A stretch of DNA of 64,000 nt from Ditylenchus dipsaci (Eukaryota > Nematoda > Chromadorea > Rhabditida > Anguinidae): assembly GCA_004194705.1 (NCBI GenBank), contig SADC01000001.1:806001-870000 (forward strand). Direction: 5' to 3'. The notes beneath the pieces were generated by a model. The model saw nothing but the letters and a program-made list of their open reading frames with translations, had not been told where the DNA came from and searched no databases. Positions 11,190 to 21,511 of the stretch are shown here, in pieces. Position numbers and translations under genes: made by a program. Numbering within the stretch: position 1 is the stretch's first letter; every line of letters starts with the position of its first letter.

Positions 11190-14100
11190 ATGTCTTCGCA
11201 GAGATCTTCAAGATCAGATAGGCCTTCAACTGTAACACTTTACCTTTTTGTCTTAATTTCTAGAAGAGTTTTTACTATTATTTAGAAAAACTACTTAGAT
11301 TGGGTGGAAATAGGCAAGGGAGGATTCGGTGTCGTCTTTAAAGCCAGAAATAAAATTGGCGAACATGTAGCTATCAAGAAAATACCGGTAATTTTTCTCA
11401 AGCCATTTCTAAGCAAGACAAAATATTTTCAGCGGAACCGAACTGGAGTTTGCGTCGATCAAGAAGTTAATGTCCTTCAAAAACTGAACAGCGGCTCTGG
11501 TCACAATAGAATTGTCAAGTTCTTCGAGTCCTTCTCTGATGAAGCCTTCACGTATATTGTCATGGAGTATTGTGAGAGAGGAACGCTTCGAGAATATATT
11601 AGGAAAAACGGTGCTATGGATAGTGCAATGGGTGAGCTTTTAGTCCAACTGGTTTGATTTTATTGAAAATTCTATTGAAGCTGCGGATGTCCTCGTACAG
11701 CTCGTTGAAGGAGTCTCTCTGATGCACAGAAATGGAATCATGCACCGGGATCTCACAGCAAGTAATGTGCTCATATCAAGAATTACAAATGGTCGCTTGT
11801 TTGTGGTTTGTCAAAGTTAACTCTTTCCGACTTTCACTCTTTATTGTTTTAGAAGATAGCTGATTTTGGACTCACAAAAAAGACACCTAAGCACGCTGTT
11901 CTTGCCACTTGCCTCGGAACACCTGGATACATGGCTCCGTAAGTCACTTTTTGTCTTTGGTTTCTTCGCAGGATTTCACGAATTATTGTTTGCGTTTTAG
12001 TCAAATTAAATATCGCCAAGAATACGGCAGGCAAGCAGACGTCTATTCCTTAGGTGCCATTCTGTTTGTCATGCTTAACGCAAGGGATCCGCCGGAGTTG
12101 TCGTGGGACGAAGAGGGGTGCCCGATGTTCTCCAGTCAGATCACTAGCCAAATCGATGGCAGAGCCTTAGATTTGCTGCAGAAGATGATGTTCAAGTTCG
12201 AAAAAAATAGGATACGACTTGAGGGTTTGTATTTGCCGTTCTCGCATTTCCTCCTCACAGCCTTTTATGTATTTAGAGGTAGAAAGCCATCCGTTTATTC
12301 AATTAGCACATGCTTCAAGGTTAGAGGAAATGAAATTGGATGCACCACCCAGAAAAGCTGGTGGGCGAGCGCTGGTTGATTCAGGAAGAGGGACAGGTTC
12401 CGCCTCAGGTTCAAATCAGAGACGCTCTTCCAGTCGGTGCCTTCATCCAAATGTTCTGCCTAACAATAGTTGCCAAGATTGTGGTTTCGCGTGAGTTTCG
12501 GTTTCTATCCCAAGTCATCTTAAATTTGTTTGTTATTTAGCTTGGGCTTGCGAAGGAACAACAGCGGGACCCTCATGCCAGTTACAAACGTTCCATTGCC
12601 GAGTTCGAGAAGAACTATTGTTTCGTCCGAAATTAATTTGCAGCAGCATAGGATATCAAGGTCCGGAAACGGTTCATGTTCGTCGAATTCAGCGCCGAGG
12701 AATCCAATGCTTGCCTGGCCGATTCCTGATATACGCCATCTGGTTTACATGACGACGAATAAGTTTGGCCGGGTAAGTCCTTGTCTGGTTTAATTAATCA
12801 CCGTTCATCGGTTAATTCATTTTTGCGATTTAAGTTCTCTATTCGCTCAGATGTGTTCCCTGCAATGGTTTATGAAATGCCTGATGAATATGGAAATGCC
12901 AAACTGATTTTTGAGTTATACGATAACTGCACCCCAAACAAACAACGTGTAACTTTTTAAATTTCCAGCCTTCAATTAGTTCTTTAACTTTAAAAGTGTT
13001 TTTAGCTTCTTGTGTTCAAGCCAAAGCACTGTGTGCCAATACCAGAGAAGTTTGAGAGATATGTAGAAAAGATATATTCAAGTGTGATACGTCTTCGCAG
13101 GTGCTTTTTGGTTAATTTTAAATTCAAATGGCATATTTGAATTCAAATTTCAAATTTCTAGTGAGGAGGATGTCAGAAAGGCAGCACCTGATATCAAGCT
13201 CGGCTACAAGAGGTTATGGCAATTCATACCGCTGGCAAAAACTCGTGTAACTCAATGTGCTTTGCGGAACGCTTTCGGCTTCGCTGGATTCAATATGGAG
13301 CTGAAGTTCAGTGGCACTGTTGAGCTTACTTTGCCAGATGGTAATCTTTGGTATTATTGAGCGTTGCTGAGAGTTAGGTCTTTGTGTCAAACAACAATTT
13401 TGATTGGTCGGACAAAAATTACACCCATTACCACCCCTATCCTGTCCAGTGATGTAAATCTCGGAACATCCGCACCGGCAACGGCTCCAAAATTTTTTCG
13501 CACTGGCACCTGCACCGGCACCTGCCCTTAATATTTTTCGCAATCTTTCGCTATTTTCTGTGGTCGAACGAGAAAAAATAAGAGGCAAAAGTTGTTCTTT
13601 TTAAAAGTTGTTTTTGAGATTTGAAAAAAATTTTTAATTTTGCCTTGGTCCCCCAAGCTGATTTACTGTGTGGGGGTCAGGTTTAACTGAGGTGTGGTGG
13701 TCAGGTTTAACTGCTCCAATTAAATACCACTCGTCCTTAAAGGGGCCTACCAGCGCGTTACACGGTCAATTTCAAATTTTATATGATAGTAGCGTCAAGA
13801 TCACCAATAAATTTATGTCGCCGGTGCCGACCGAAAAATGCCTGCACCGGCAATAAAATTGAAAAGACTTGCAAATTCCTGCACCGGCACCTGCACCAGT
13901 GTCTGTGCATCACCCGGTGCCGTTACACCACTGATCATGTAGATATTATTAGAGGTGCCTTTGACGGCAACCGGAAAAAATAGATTTTTTAATATACAGG
14001 GTGTTTCAAGAAATTATAACACTTTTAAACGGCCATAACTTTTTGTATTGACACAATTTCAAAATTCTCTAAAGCAGATCGGTTCCGTTTGCTCTAACAA

Positions 14101-17100
14101 TTTTTTTGGTATATACTGTCAAAAACACGATTTTTGCTTGGTCCCCTGTGGTTTAGGTTTCACCTATAATCCCCAGGGGGGACCAATCAAAAATCGTGTT
14201 TTTGACATTATATACCAAAAAAATTGTTAGAGCAAACGGAACTGATCTGAGCTTACAGAATTTTGAAATTGTGTCAATACAAAAAGTTATGGCCGTTTAA
14301 AAGTGTCAGAATTTCTTGAAACACCCTGTACATTGTCGCGTGACAAGATATGAAAAAAAATTATTTTATATTGTATATATTATTGCGCGACAATATACAG
14401 TTGCGGAAAAAAGTTACGGTCCGATCAAAATTTTTTTGATTTTTTATGCAAATTGCTGTGTACACGTATATTTTTAGAATAAAATTGAAAATCGAAATAG
14501 ACAGTCCTGTGCAGAATTTCATGCACTACAAAACTGTCATTGCTGTTTAAAACATTTTAAACAAATTATGTTGAGCATCGCCACTCATTCAAAAGTATCC
14601 GAAAAACAAGGTACGAAAAAAGTTACCGCCCGATAACATTTTGATCTTTTTTACATGCTTGTCTTCAATGGTGAAAGATTACAGCATACATTTTTTAAGA
14701 GCCCTGAATTTTAGCTGCAATTTAGAAGGTCAAGCTTTTGCTTTAAATTGTTCTGAGAAAACTTATGACCATCAACATAAAAGTGTCGACTTTTAGTCAA
14801 AATCAAAGTAAATGTAAGGAAAATGGTTGTTCGGTCACGTAAATACCAGCTATTCTTGAAAATTTTAATATCAAAAGCTAGCATTTAATGCATTTTCTAA
14901 AAGCTCTTTTATTTATCTACAAAATGGCATGTCGACTGCTCTTTTAGAATTAGTTGGGAAAAACAAAAATGTACCAAAATGAAGTAAAAAGAGGAGTTTT
15001 ATAACTCTTCCAACTTCAACCATCCGTTTCTTAGCCCTGTCTAATTCTAAAAGAGCAGTCGACATGCCATTTTGTAGATAAATAAAAGAGCTTTTAGAAA
15101 ATGCATTAAATGCTAGCTTTTGATATTAAAATTTTCAAGAATAGCTGGTATTTACGTGACCGAACAACCATTTTCCTTACATTTACTTTGATTTTGACTA
15201 AAAGTCGACACTTTTATGTTGATGGTCATAAGTTTTCTCAGAACAATTTAAAGCAAAAGCTTGACCTTCTAAATTGCAGCTAAAATTCAGGGCTCTTGAA
15301 AAATGTATGCTGTAATCTTTCACCATTGAAGACAAGCATGTAAAAAGATCAAAATGTTATTGGACCGTAACTTTTTTCGTACCTTGTTTTTCGGATACTT
15401 TTGAATGAGTGGCGATGCTCAACATAATTTGTTTAAAATATTTTAAACAGCAATGACAGTTTTGTAGTGCATGAAATTCTGCACAGGACTGTCTATTTCG
15501 ATTTTCAATTTTATTCTAAAATATACGTGTACACAGCAATTTGCATAAAAAATCTAAAAAATTTTGATCGGACCGTAACTTTTTTCCGCAACTGTATATA
15601 TATTTTGAGGTATGATTAGAAAAAACATTTTGGATCAAAAAAGTATGAACAAAAGGCCATAAAAGAAAATTCCAAAATGTCGATGAATTCACCTAATGCC
15701 GATTACCGTATTTGCTGTAATAATCGGCCATGGCCGTTTATTTTTCAACCCCTAAAAAATCGAAAAAAAAATATTTCGATTTTGAGATTTTTGGGTGCTC
15801 AACCACAATCTGAAAAGTGGAACCAGGAGGGCTCATGGTAACTAAGAAAATGCATAAAACAGATTTGAAAAATATTGACTCTGGACTGAGATATAGGTCT
15901 TTGGGGGTGGCCGTTTATTAGAGAGTGGCCGTTTAATAGAGAGTGGCCGATTATTAGAGCAAATACGGTAATCAGCTAAAACAACTCCGAACTGTGAGGT
16001 ATCCAATAATTAATCCCTAAAATTAGTGGCGAAAAAGAAATTTTTTAGAGATTTTTTTTTTTATTTTATGAACAACGAAATTCGAAACAAAACGCTAAAA
16101 TTAGTAAAAACAGGTTTTTGAGTGTTAAAGGACCATTATTTTTGCGCGCAGTGGCATGTGTAAAATTTGAATTGGCGGGGGACACTTCTCTTTCGTTCCT
16201 AACCGTTCTCTTTGGAGTCGTTCGAAATGACTCCAAAGAGAACAGTTAGGAACGAAAGAGAAGTGTCCCCGCCAATTCAAATTTCGAACATGCCACTGCG
16301 CGCAAAAATCATGGTCTTTTAAAGAACCTTTTTCTTTAAACGCTTGGCCACAAATGGTGGTTTGGTCCAGGTCTAATTTTTAAACTTCTAAGTATTAGAG
16401 AGTTATTTTTTTCAGGGAAAAAAATAACCACGGGGATAGATAATAACAATTTGGCAAAATTTCGGTACACGCCAGCACTCAATTTCGGTATACCCCCAGC
16501 ACTCAATTTCGGTATACCCCAGCACTCAATTGAACAACAGGGGGGACCGAGGCATATTTTTTACATTTTTTCCAAAAATCTTTATGTTGTGTCCAAACCA
16601 TCTCAAACCTTTCTTTTCTACTCCAAACTACTTCAAACTTCCCTAGATCACTCAAATGACCCGAAAATATCTTTAAATATCCAAGTAGACTATCCAGATT
16701 TTAAGGCATATAGACGTTTCAAGAATATATCTTTTTGAAAAATTCGGGAAACTTTTCAAACGTAACTTTGAGACGGTTTGGACACAATGTAAAGATTTTG
16801 GGTTAAAATGAAAAAAATATACCTTGGTTCTCCCTGTTCTTCAATTGATTGCTGGGGGTATACCGAAATTGTACCAACAATTTTGCCGAGCAGAAAATTA
16901 GAAAAAACACTCTGAGTTACTAAGCCTTGTAAACTTCGACACCCGACTTCTGACCTCCTATGTGGCCATCATATGAAGGTCGATTATATGTAAATTTAGA
17001 AAAATTTGATCAAAAATCAACAAAGACAATTGAAATACAGCTTTTTAATACTTATTATCACTGATTTATCTTCCAGGAAGGAAATCCAGTCAATCACCGA

Positions 17101-17417
17101 ACGGCGAACTGAACGGATCTTCATTGAAAGCAGGTTGAATCTTATGTTTTATGTGCCTTATCATCTTTAACAATATTCTTTTTCAGATGAACGAGTGATA
17201 TTTGAATGCGGTTGTGCCAAGCTTCGTCAGTCAGTGGATATGAGACAATTCGAGCAATTGTCAGAAAGCAGTAAGAAGCAAATGGAGCAGTTCTTGAGGA
17301 GGCGATGCGTGACTACTTGGTTTGTACCTCATGGATGTACTCAACCACTGTGAATATCCAAATTTATTTTTATTCAGGGCAAAGATGAAACCTAAGGAAA
17401 CCGATGAGAAACACTGA
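11190..17417 (+). CDS. Polo-like kinase 4 / SAK (ZYG-1-like) protein kinase
   Basis: Centriole-duplication kinase family member. Exons: 11190-11231, 11286-11387, 11433-11631, 11681-11805, 11853-11938, 12001-12224, 12277-12490, 12541-12772, 12835-12948, 13006-13100, 13162-13340, 17077-17133, 17187-17319, 17378-17417. Phases agree throughout, giving 613 residues. Kinase domain (residues ~15-275): GKGGFGVVFKAR, VAIKK, HRDLTASNVLIS (H-R-D-L-T-x-S-N is typical of PLK4), ADFGLTKK, GTPGYMAP followed by Gln instead of the usual APE Glu, then ADVYSLGAILF and HPF. A Ser/Arg-rich linker (~280-400) precedes a C-terminal region (~410-600; WPIPDIRHLVYMTTNKFGRF, then KLIFELYDN, LLVFKPKHCVPIPEKFERY, MELKFSGTVELTLPD, DERVIFECGCAKLR) compatible with divergent polo boxes. 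The kinase call is firm, PLK4 likely, polo boxes inferred. Intron 11 is 3.7 kb of repeats. Confidence 0.82.
13400..13935. repeat. Degenerate CACCGGCACCTGC repeats in PLK4 intron
   Basis: Clusters of GCACCGGCACCTGCACC at 13,470-13,530 and 13,830-13,925, in inverted relation on the two sides. They look like the subterminal arrays of a hAT-like element. The reading frames over them are repeat-derived. Confidence 0.5.
13997..14328. mobile_element. Palindromic mariner-like MITE (CAGGGTGTTTCAAGAAAT)
   Basis: Ends CAGGGTGTTTCAAGAAAT and reverse complement, TA on both sides. The arms pair over ~150 bases and include the module CAAAAACACGATTTTTGCTT-GGTCCCC. It lies within intron 11 of the PLK4-like gene. 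Confidence 0.85.
14398..15594. mobile_element. 1.2-kb full palindrome with Tc1-like ends
   Basis: Ends CAGTTGCGGAAAAAAGTTAC and reverse complement, TA on both sides. The arms are ~550 bases each and almost identical, with a ~90-base centre near 14,960-15,050. The terminus is typical of Tc1-like elements, but no transposase is present. Within intron 11 of the PLK4-like gene. Confidence 0.9.
15706..15968. mobile_element. CCGTATTTGCTGTAATAA MITE (copy in PLK4 intron)
   Basis: Inverted CCGTATTTGC ends with TA on both sides. Interior AACCCCTAAAAAATCGAAAA, TTTGGGTGCTCAACCA and GACTGAGATATAG are shared with copies at 17,557 and 48,472. Confidence 0.8.
16125..16322. mobile_element. TTAAAGGACC palindromic element
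   Basis: Arms TTAAAGGACCATTATTTTTG and GCGCAGTGGCATGT pair with the right end. The centre contains GTCGTTCGAAATGAC. It belongs to the superfamily with CCCCGCCAATTCAAA arms seen at 10.7, 33.5, 48.9, 50.3 and 53.5 kb. Confidence 0.8.
16449..16887. mobile_element. Foldback element with AATTTCGGTAT ends
   Basis: The left end has three tandem units CAGCACTCAATTTCGGTATA. The right end has the reverse complement. The inner arms carry CAACAGGGGGGACCGAGGCA and, at the right, its counterpart CTTGGTTCTCCCTGTT. Still inside PLK4 intron 11. Confidence 0.7.
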
Positions 17418-17474
17418 AGTACATTACTCGTAAAGCATTATTATACCACCTTGTAGTTTGTGTTGTATGTAAGG

Positions 17475-17480
17475 AATAAA
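17475..17480 (+). terminator. Poly(A) signal of the PLK4-like gene
   Basis: AATAAA 58 bases after the stop codon, followed by a GT-rich stretch. Confidence 0.75.
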
Positions 17481-17556
17481 GTGTATACTACCCCCTGTTA
17501 CATCCGAGTATTGGTGTGCCGTCGCTTTGTATCGCTTGAGCATTGTGAGAAGAATA

Positions 17557-17813
17557 CCGTATTTTCTCTATCAATCCCCCACTCCCTAATAAACCCTCAA
17601 TAATCCCCCACCATATGGACCTGATATCTCAGCCTAGAGCAAACGTTTTGCAAATCTGTTTTTTATGTTTTCTTGATTAGCACGAGAAGTCCTGATTCCG
17701 CTTTTGCAGATTGTTTTTGAGTACCCAAAAATCTCAAAATCGGCCTCAAATTTTCATGATTTTTTAGGGGTTGAAAAATAATCCTCCATGGGGGTTTAAT
17801 AGAGAAAATACGG
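17557..17813. mobile_element. CCGTATTTTCTCTATCAA MITE downstream of PLK4
   Basis: Inverted ends (CCGTATTTTCTCTATCAATC and TTTAATAGAGAAAATACGG) with TA on both sides. Same interior motifs as the 15,706 copy, in the opposite orientation. Confidence 0.8.
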
Positions 17814-17998
17814 TACGCATATAAACTTGCCTGAGACAAGATTTGAAGAAGTGGGTTCCAAAAGAACTAGTAATTTTTTCAAGAAAGGTAATTTGTCTTG
17901 ATTTTTTGGATTAATTGAGATGTTTATCGAAAATATTCAAGGCTATACAAATGTGATAAAATTCCAAAAAAGTTATACAAGTAGGGTGGTTTTGGGTT

Positions 17999-18190
17999 TT
18001 AATTATTATCAATGACCGGTGTAGGTTTTGGAGCTGGTATTCCCTCTTCCGGTCGACGGAGAATTTGATTTTTTGTTGCATTGTTGGTTTGAACTGGAAG
18101 AATCGACACTGTTGAAAGATCTTTTGGTGTCTTTCCACAAACATTTGCAATGTCTGTGGTTCTATAGAGCATCACCGCGATTGAATTTAC
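17999..18190 (-). CDS. Possible 3' terminal exon of an unrecognised gene
   Basis: An open frame reads TYFYVNSIAVMLYRTTDIAN then VCGKTPKDLSTVSILPVQTN and ends PAPKPTPVIDNN before a stop at 17,999. A CAG acceptor-like sequence precedes it near 18,193. Composition is protein-like and unlike the surrounding repeats, but I do not recognise the family. Upstream exons would have to lie beyond the foldback element at 18,250-18,683 and I could not find them. It may be a gene remnant. Confidence 0.35.
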   Translation of the reverse strand, partial: VNSIAVMLYRTTDIANVCGKTPKDLSTVSILPVQTNNATKNQILRRPEEGIPAPKPTPVIDNN

Positions 18191-18249
18191 ATAGAAATAA
18201 GTAAACTGGGCGAGATGATGGGATACATAACTGTAAATATAAGTTTATT

Positions 18250-18683
18250 AAATTTTCAAAAATGTAATGGACAATACGTAAAAATGCGCAGTTTTGGGGA
18301 AAAAGTGCCCAGAAAAGGTGAAAAAGTGCACAGTTTTTTTGATTTTAGTCAAAAAGGCGAAAATCTGCCTAGTTTTAGTAGAATTGGTCTAGATCAAGGA
18401 CTAAGTCGGGATATTTTAGCGACCGCATGATAGAACATCTATTTGTTGCTGTTTCAGCTTCAAGCAATATGCTTTATCCAAGGCATAATAAATATTACAA
18501 GGTATATACAGAAGTGGCAGAACTGGGCACATTTTCATAAAAGTGGGTACATTTTCACAAAAATTGGAGACTTTTTCACAAAAACTGGGCAGATTTTCGC
18601 CTTTTTGACTAAAATCAAAAAAACTGTGCACTTTTCCCCAAAAACTGTGCATTTTTACGTATTTTTCAAATGTAATTCTAGAA
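18250..18683. mobile_element. Foldback element with GTGCACAGTTTTTTTGATTT arms
   Basis: The left arm (TTCAAAAATGTAATGG ... GATTTTAGTCAAAAAGGCGA) is matched by the inverted right arm (TCGCCTTTTTGACTAAAATC ... CAAATGTAATTCTAG). Confidence 0.7.
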
Positions 18684-18734
18684 TTGTGAAAGGGATAAAC
18701 GTCCAGGTATCAGCCAGACAATGATATAGCTAAA

Positions 18735-19770
18735 ATTTTGGGCTGTACGAAATTTGGTAACAAAACGTTTTGGTAACAGCGAAATTTAGTAACAAAATTT
18801 TTGGTAACAGCGAAATTTGGTAACAAACATTTTGGTAAAGGGTTAAATAAGAAAGTTTTTGGTAACGGTGAATTTTAAAGGGCTGTACCCCGAAATTTAA
18901 GCGGTGTTTTGCCCAGTGGTCGATTTGCAAAGCGGTCCACGTATTCACCCAAATGACCTGAAAGGTCAAACAATACTTATTTTATATCTGAAATTACGGT
19001 AAAAATAAAGTGTGCACGCAGGTGGATTCGAACCAGCAACCTCGGCGGTGGATATCCAAGTGGTCGTCCACTTGGATCAAAAAAAATTTCTCACGTTTTC
19101 GGGTTCTAAGATAATTTTTCTGAACTAATTCGAGCATGCTGAAGATGGTTTGACAGTGGTAAAATCACGTTTTATCGAGAAATTTTTCAGTTATCGTAAT
19201 TTCTTGATTTTGATAAATCATGATTTCATAATAACTCAAAAATTTCTCGATGAAACGCGATTTTACCACTGTCAAACCATTTTTGGCATGCTCGGATTAG
19301 TGCAGAAAAATTGATTTGGAACCCGAAAAAGTAAAAAAAAATTCAAGTGGACGGCCACTTGGATAGCCACCGCCGAGGTTGCTGGTTCGAATCCACCTAG
19401 GTGCATACCTTATTTTTATTATAATTTTGAGTGTTTACGTGGCGTAGAGTTCCATATACTAATAAGAAGTGGTCCCCGGGAATTCAAAAAAAAAATTTCT
19501 TAATCATTGAACTTCTTTACGGACTTTTCGACTCGGTTTCTAACAAAACAAGGCCTAGAATTCAATTTTAGGTATGGCTTTGTGCAATTTATGCAAAAGT
19601 GGAATAAGACGCGAATAAAAAGAGAGCAAGAACAATTAGAAGCTGCATTCCGTAACCGTTACCCGAATGTTTGTTACTAAATTCCGCTGTTACCAAAAAA
19701 TTTGTTACCGAAATACGCCGTTATCAAAAAATTTGTTACCAAATTTCGCTGTTACCAAATTTTGCTGTTA
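18735..19770. repeat. Paired TTGGTAACA arrays around a tRNA-like foldback
   Basis: 18,735-18,840 has GAAATTTGGTAACAAA units. 19,664-19,765 has the inverse (TTTGTTACCAAATTTCGCTG). They look like the ends of one larger element, split by the repeat at 18,942-19,437 and a fragment of the CCCCGGGAATTCAAA / TCATTGAACTTCTTTACGG superfamily at 19,476-19,580. A hAT-like end, GGGCTGTACCCCGAAATTTA, is at 18,889. Confidence 0.5.
18942..19437. repeat. tRNA-like foldback element, copy 1
   Basis: Both arms carry a tRNA 3'-half-like block: inverted at 19,018-19,050 (GGTGGATTCGAACCAGCAAC) and direct at 19,365-19,405 (GTTGCTGGTTCGAATCCACC). Each is preceded by CCAAGTGGTCGTCCACTTGG-type palindromes. GGTTCGAATCC matches the RNA polymerase III B box. 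No complete cloverleaf is seen, so this is a tRNA-derived repeat rather than a tRNA gene. A second copy is at 59,518-60,034. Confidence 0.7.
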
Positions 19771-19775
19771 CAGTC

Positions 19776-21066
19776 CAGGGCTGTAAAAACATCCGGAAGA
19801 TACATCCGGATGTGGATGTGTACATCCGAAACATCCACATCCGGCGGATGTGGATGTGGATGTTGGATGTCAAAAATTTTTGGGTCGGATGTGGATGTGG
19901 ATGTCAATTTTTTTTTTGGCCGGATGTGGATGTAGGATGTCAAAAAATTTTAGGTGGGATGTCAGCGGATGTCCGGATGTCCGGATGTTTTTTCGGATGT
20001 TTTCATGGCGGATGTCAGCGGATGTCCGGATGTTTTTCGGATGTTTTCATGGCGGATGTCAATATGCTTTTGCGGATTTTTTCGGCTTGTGGCCGAAACA
20101 TTCTTTTTCCTTGTTCTAAATCTTCTTCTTTGTTGTTTCGAAAAAACCAAACGCCAAAATCCGATAAGCTAAAATCCGCAAAACTCAGAAAGATTTTGGC
20201 ACTTGCGGCACGAGTGTTTCCTGGATGAATGCTCCTTCACCCAGCTCCCTAGCGGCAGAAGTTCTCCTTCCTCTGGACAAGGCTAGATTGTGGTAGTTGG
20301 GAAAGAAGGGCTCTACATGGCAATACTGGATCGATCATGCTTCTACGGTATGCCTTGCTGATTGTTGATCGCCTTGCTAATTGATCCAATATTTTTATTC
20401 AAAAATATTATTTTCTCAAAAATATTTATTCTCTCCTCCGGCTACTTGAACATTTTTCAGTTGCCTCGGCTCACCAAACTGGCATTCGATTTGCTCGTGA
20501 TTCCCGCGACTTCCCAAGCTCCAGAGCGAGGTTTCTCACGTTTGTCTATCAACTCCGGTGGTGTCAAGGGCTGCTCGTTGGAGGATTTGCTTCGAAGGAA
20601 AGTGCTGCTAGGGTTCAATTTGGGTCTGATGAATGTTTAATTTGGTTCACTTTAGTGTCTTGGTTTCACGTCAAAATAAATATTTGCCATTGTTATGCCC
20701 ATGTGTAGTGATTGCATCTTTTTTATGTCTCTTGTCTAAATAGGTTATTGTACCCATACTATTAATTAAAAGTGAATATAAGCAATTTTTTGACATCCAC
20801 ATCCAGCCGGAGGTGGATGTAAACATCCAGATATCACTTGGAAATCCGGATGTCAAAAATTTTGACATCCGGATGTCATTTGGATGTCAGGATGTCAAAA
20901 AAAATTGACATCCGGATGGATGTGGATGTCAAAATTTTAAGGCCGGATGTCGGATGTGGATGTTGGATGTCAAAAATTTTTGAGTCGGATGTCGGATGTG
21001 GATGTCAAAAAATTTTTTGGCCGGATGTGGATGTAGGATGTCAAAAATAAAAAATTTACAGCCCTG
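19776..21066 (+). mobile_element. hAT element 1 with CATCCGGATGT arrays
   Basis: Ends CAGGGCTGTAAAAACATCC and TTTACAGCCCTG, with the 8-bp duplication TTACAGTC on both sides (19,768-19,775; 21,067-21,074). Both subterminal regions are tandem GGATGTGGATGT / GACATCCGGATG units. It encodes a hAT C-terminus. Its target is the first bases of a pogo-like end (TA CAGTC/AACCC), so it split that element. Confidence 0.9.
20362..20640 (+). pseudogene. hAT transposase C-terminal dimerisation exon
   Basis: After an acceptor near 20,459 the frame reads LPRLTKLAFDLLVIPATSQA then PERGFSRLSINSGGVKGCSL and ends LLGFNLGLMNV. This is the hAT-family C-terminal block (P-x-T-S ... E-R-x-F-S). Only this part of the transposase is visible, so the copy is non-autonomous or truncated. 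Confidence 0.8.
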
Positions 21067-21070
21067 TTAC

Positions 21071-21511
21071 AGTCAACCCTCGATAAACCGACACCCGATA
21101 AACCGACACCCTCGATAAACCGACATCCTAAGACTGATTTGGTTGGCCAGCCATTAAAGTAAGGTAAACTGACCCTCGATAAACCGACACCTCTCTTTTT
21201 TGCTTACATTCTGCCAAAAATACTTCTAATTTTTAAATTGGAACATGGCAAAGACATTGTTAATTTGTTGTAGATATTCAATATTTTTTGAATGCATTTT
21301 TTGTCTGTTTGTTTGTTTGTTGATTGTTAATTGTTTTACGGTGATCTAACTTTTCTGGTTTCTAGTTTCTAATTTTATATCAATTCAGATGAGCACTCGA
21401 AAGCACAAGGCTGTTTCGCTTGAAGTCAAGAAGCAAATAATCGATGCTGCTGCTAAGAATAACAACAAATCGGAGCTGGCTAAACAATTTGGCATTCCAA
21501 GGGGTACGCTG
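21071..21511 (+). pseudogene. pogo/Tigger 5' end with CENP-B-type helix-turn-helix exon
   Basis: Tandem CCGATAAACCGACACCC units from 21,075 form the terminal repeat. 21,389-21,511 encodes MSTRKHKAVSLEVKKQIIDA then NKSELAKQFGIPRGTLQG, the N-terminal pipsqueak/CENP-B-type HTH of pogo-class transposases. The frame is cut after TLQG by the second hAT element, and no DDE domain follows. Confidence 0.75.

Noticed and set aside
18942..19437. Functional tRNA genes at GGTTCGAATCC matches
   Set aside because: No acceptor or D-arm pairing around the B box; the blocks sit in both arms of a foldback repeat.
19671..20228. 185-codon open frame rich in Met-Trp-Asp-Val-Cys-Gly
   Set aside because: It is a reading of the GGATGTGGATGT array; it crosses the hAT terminus and has no domain.
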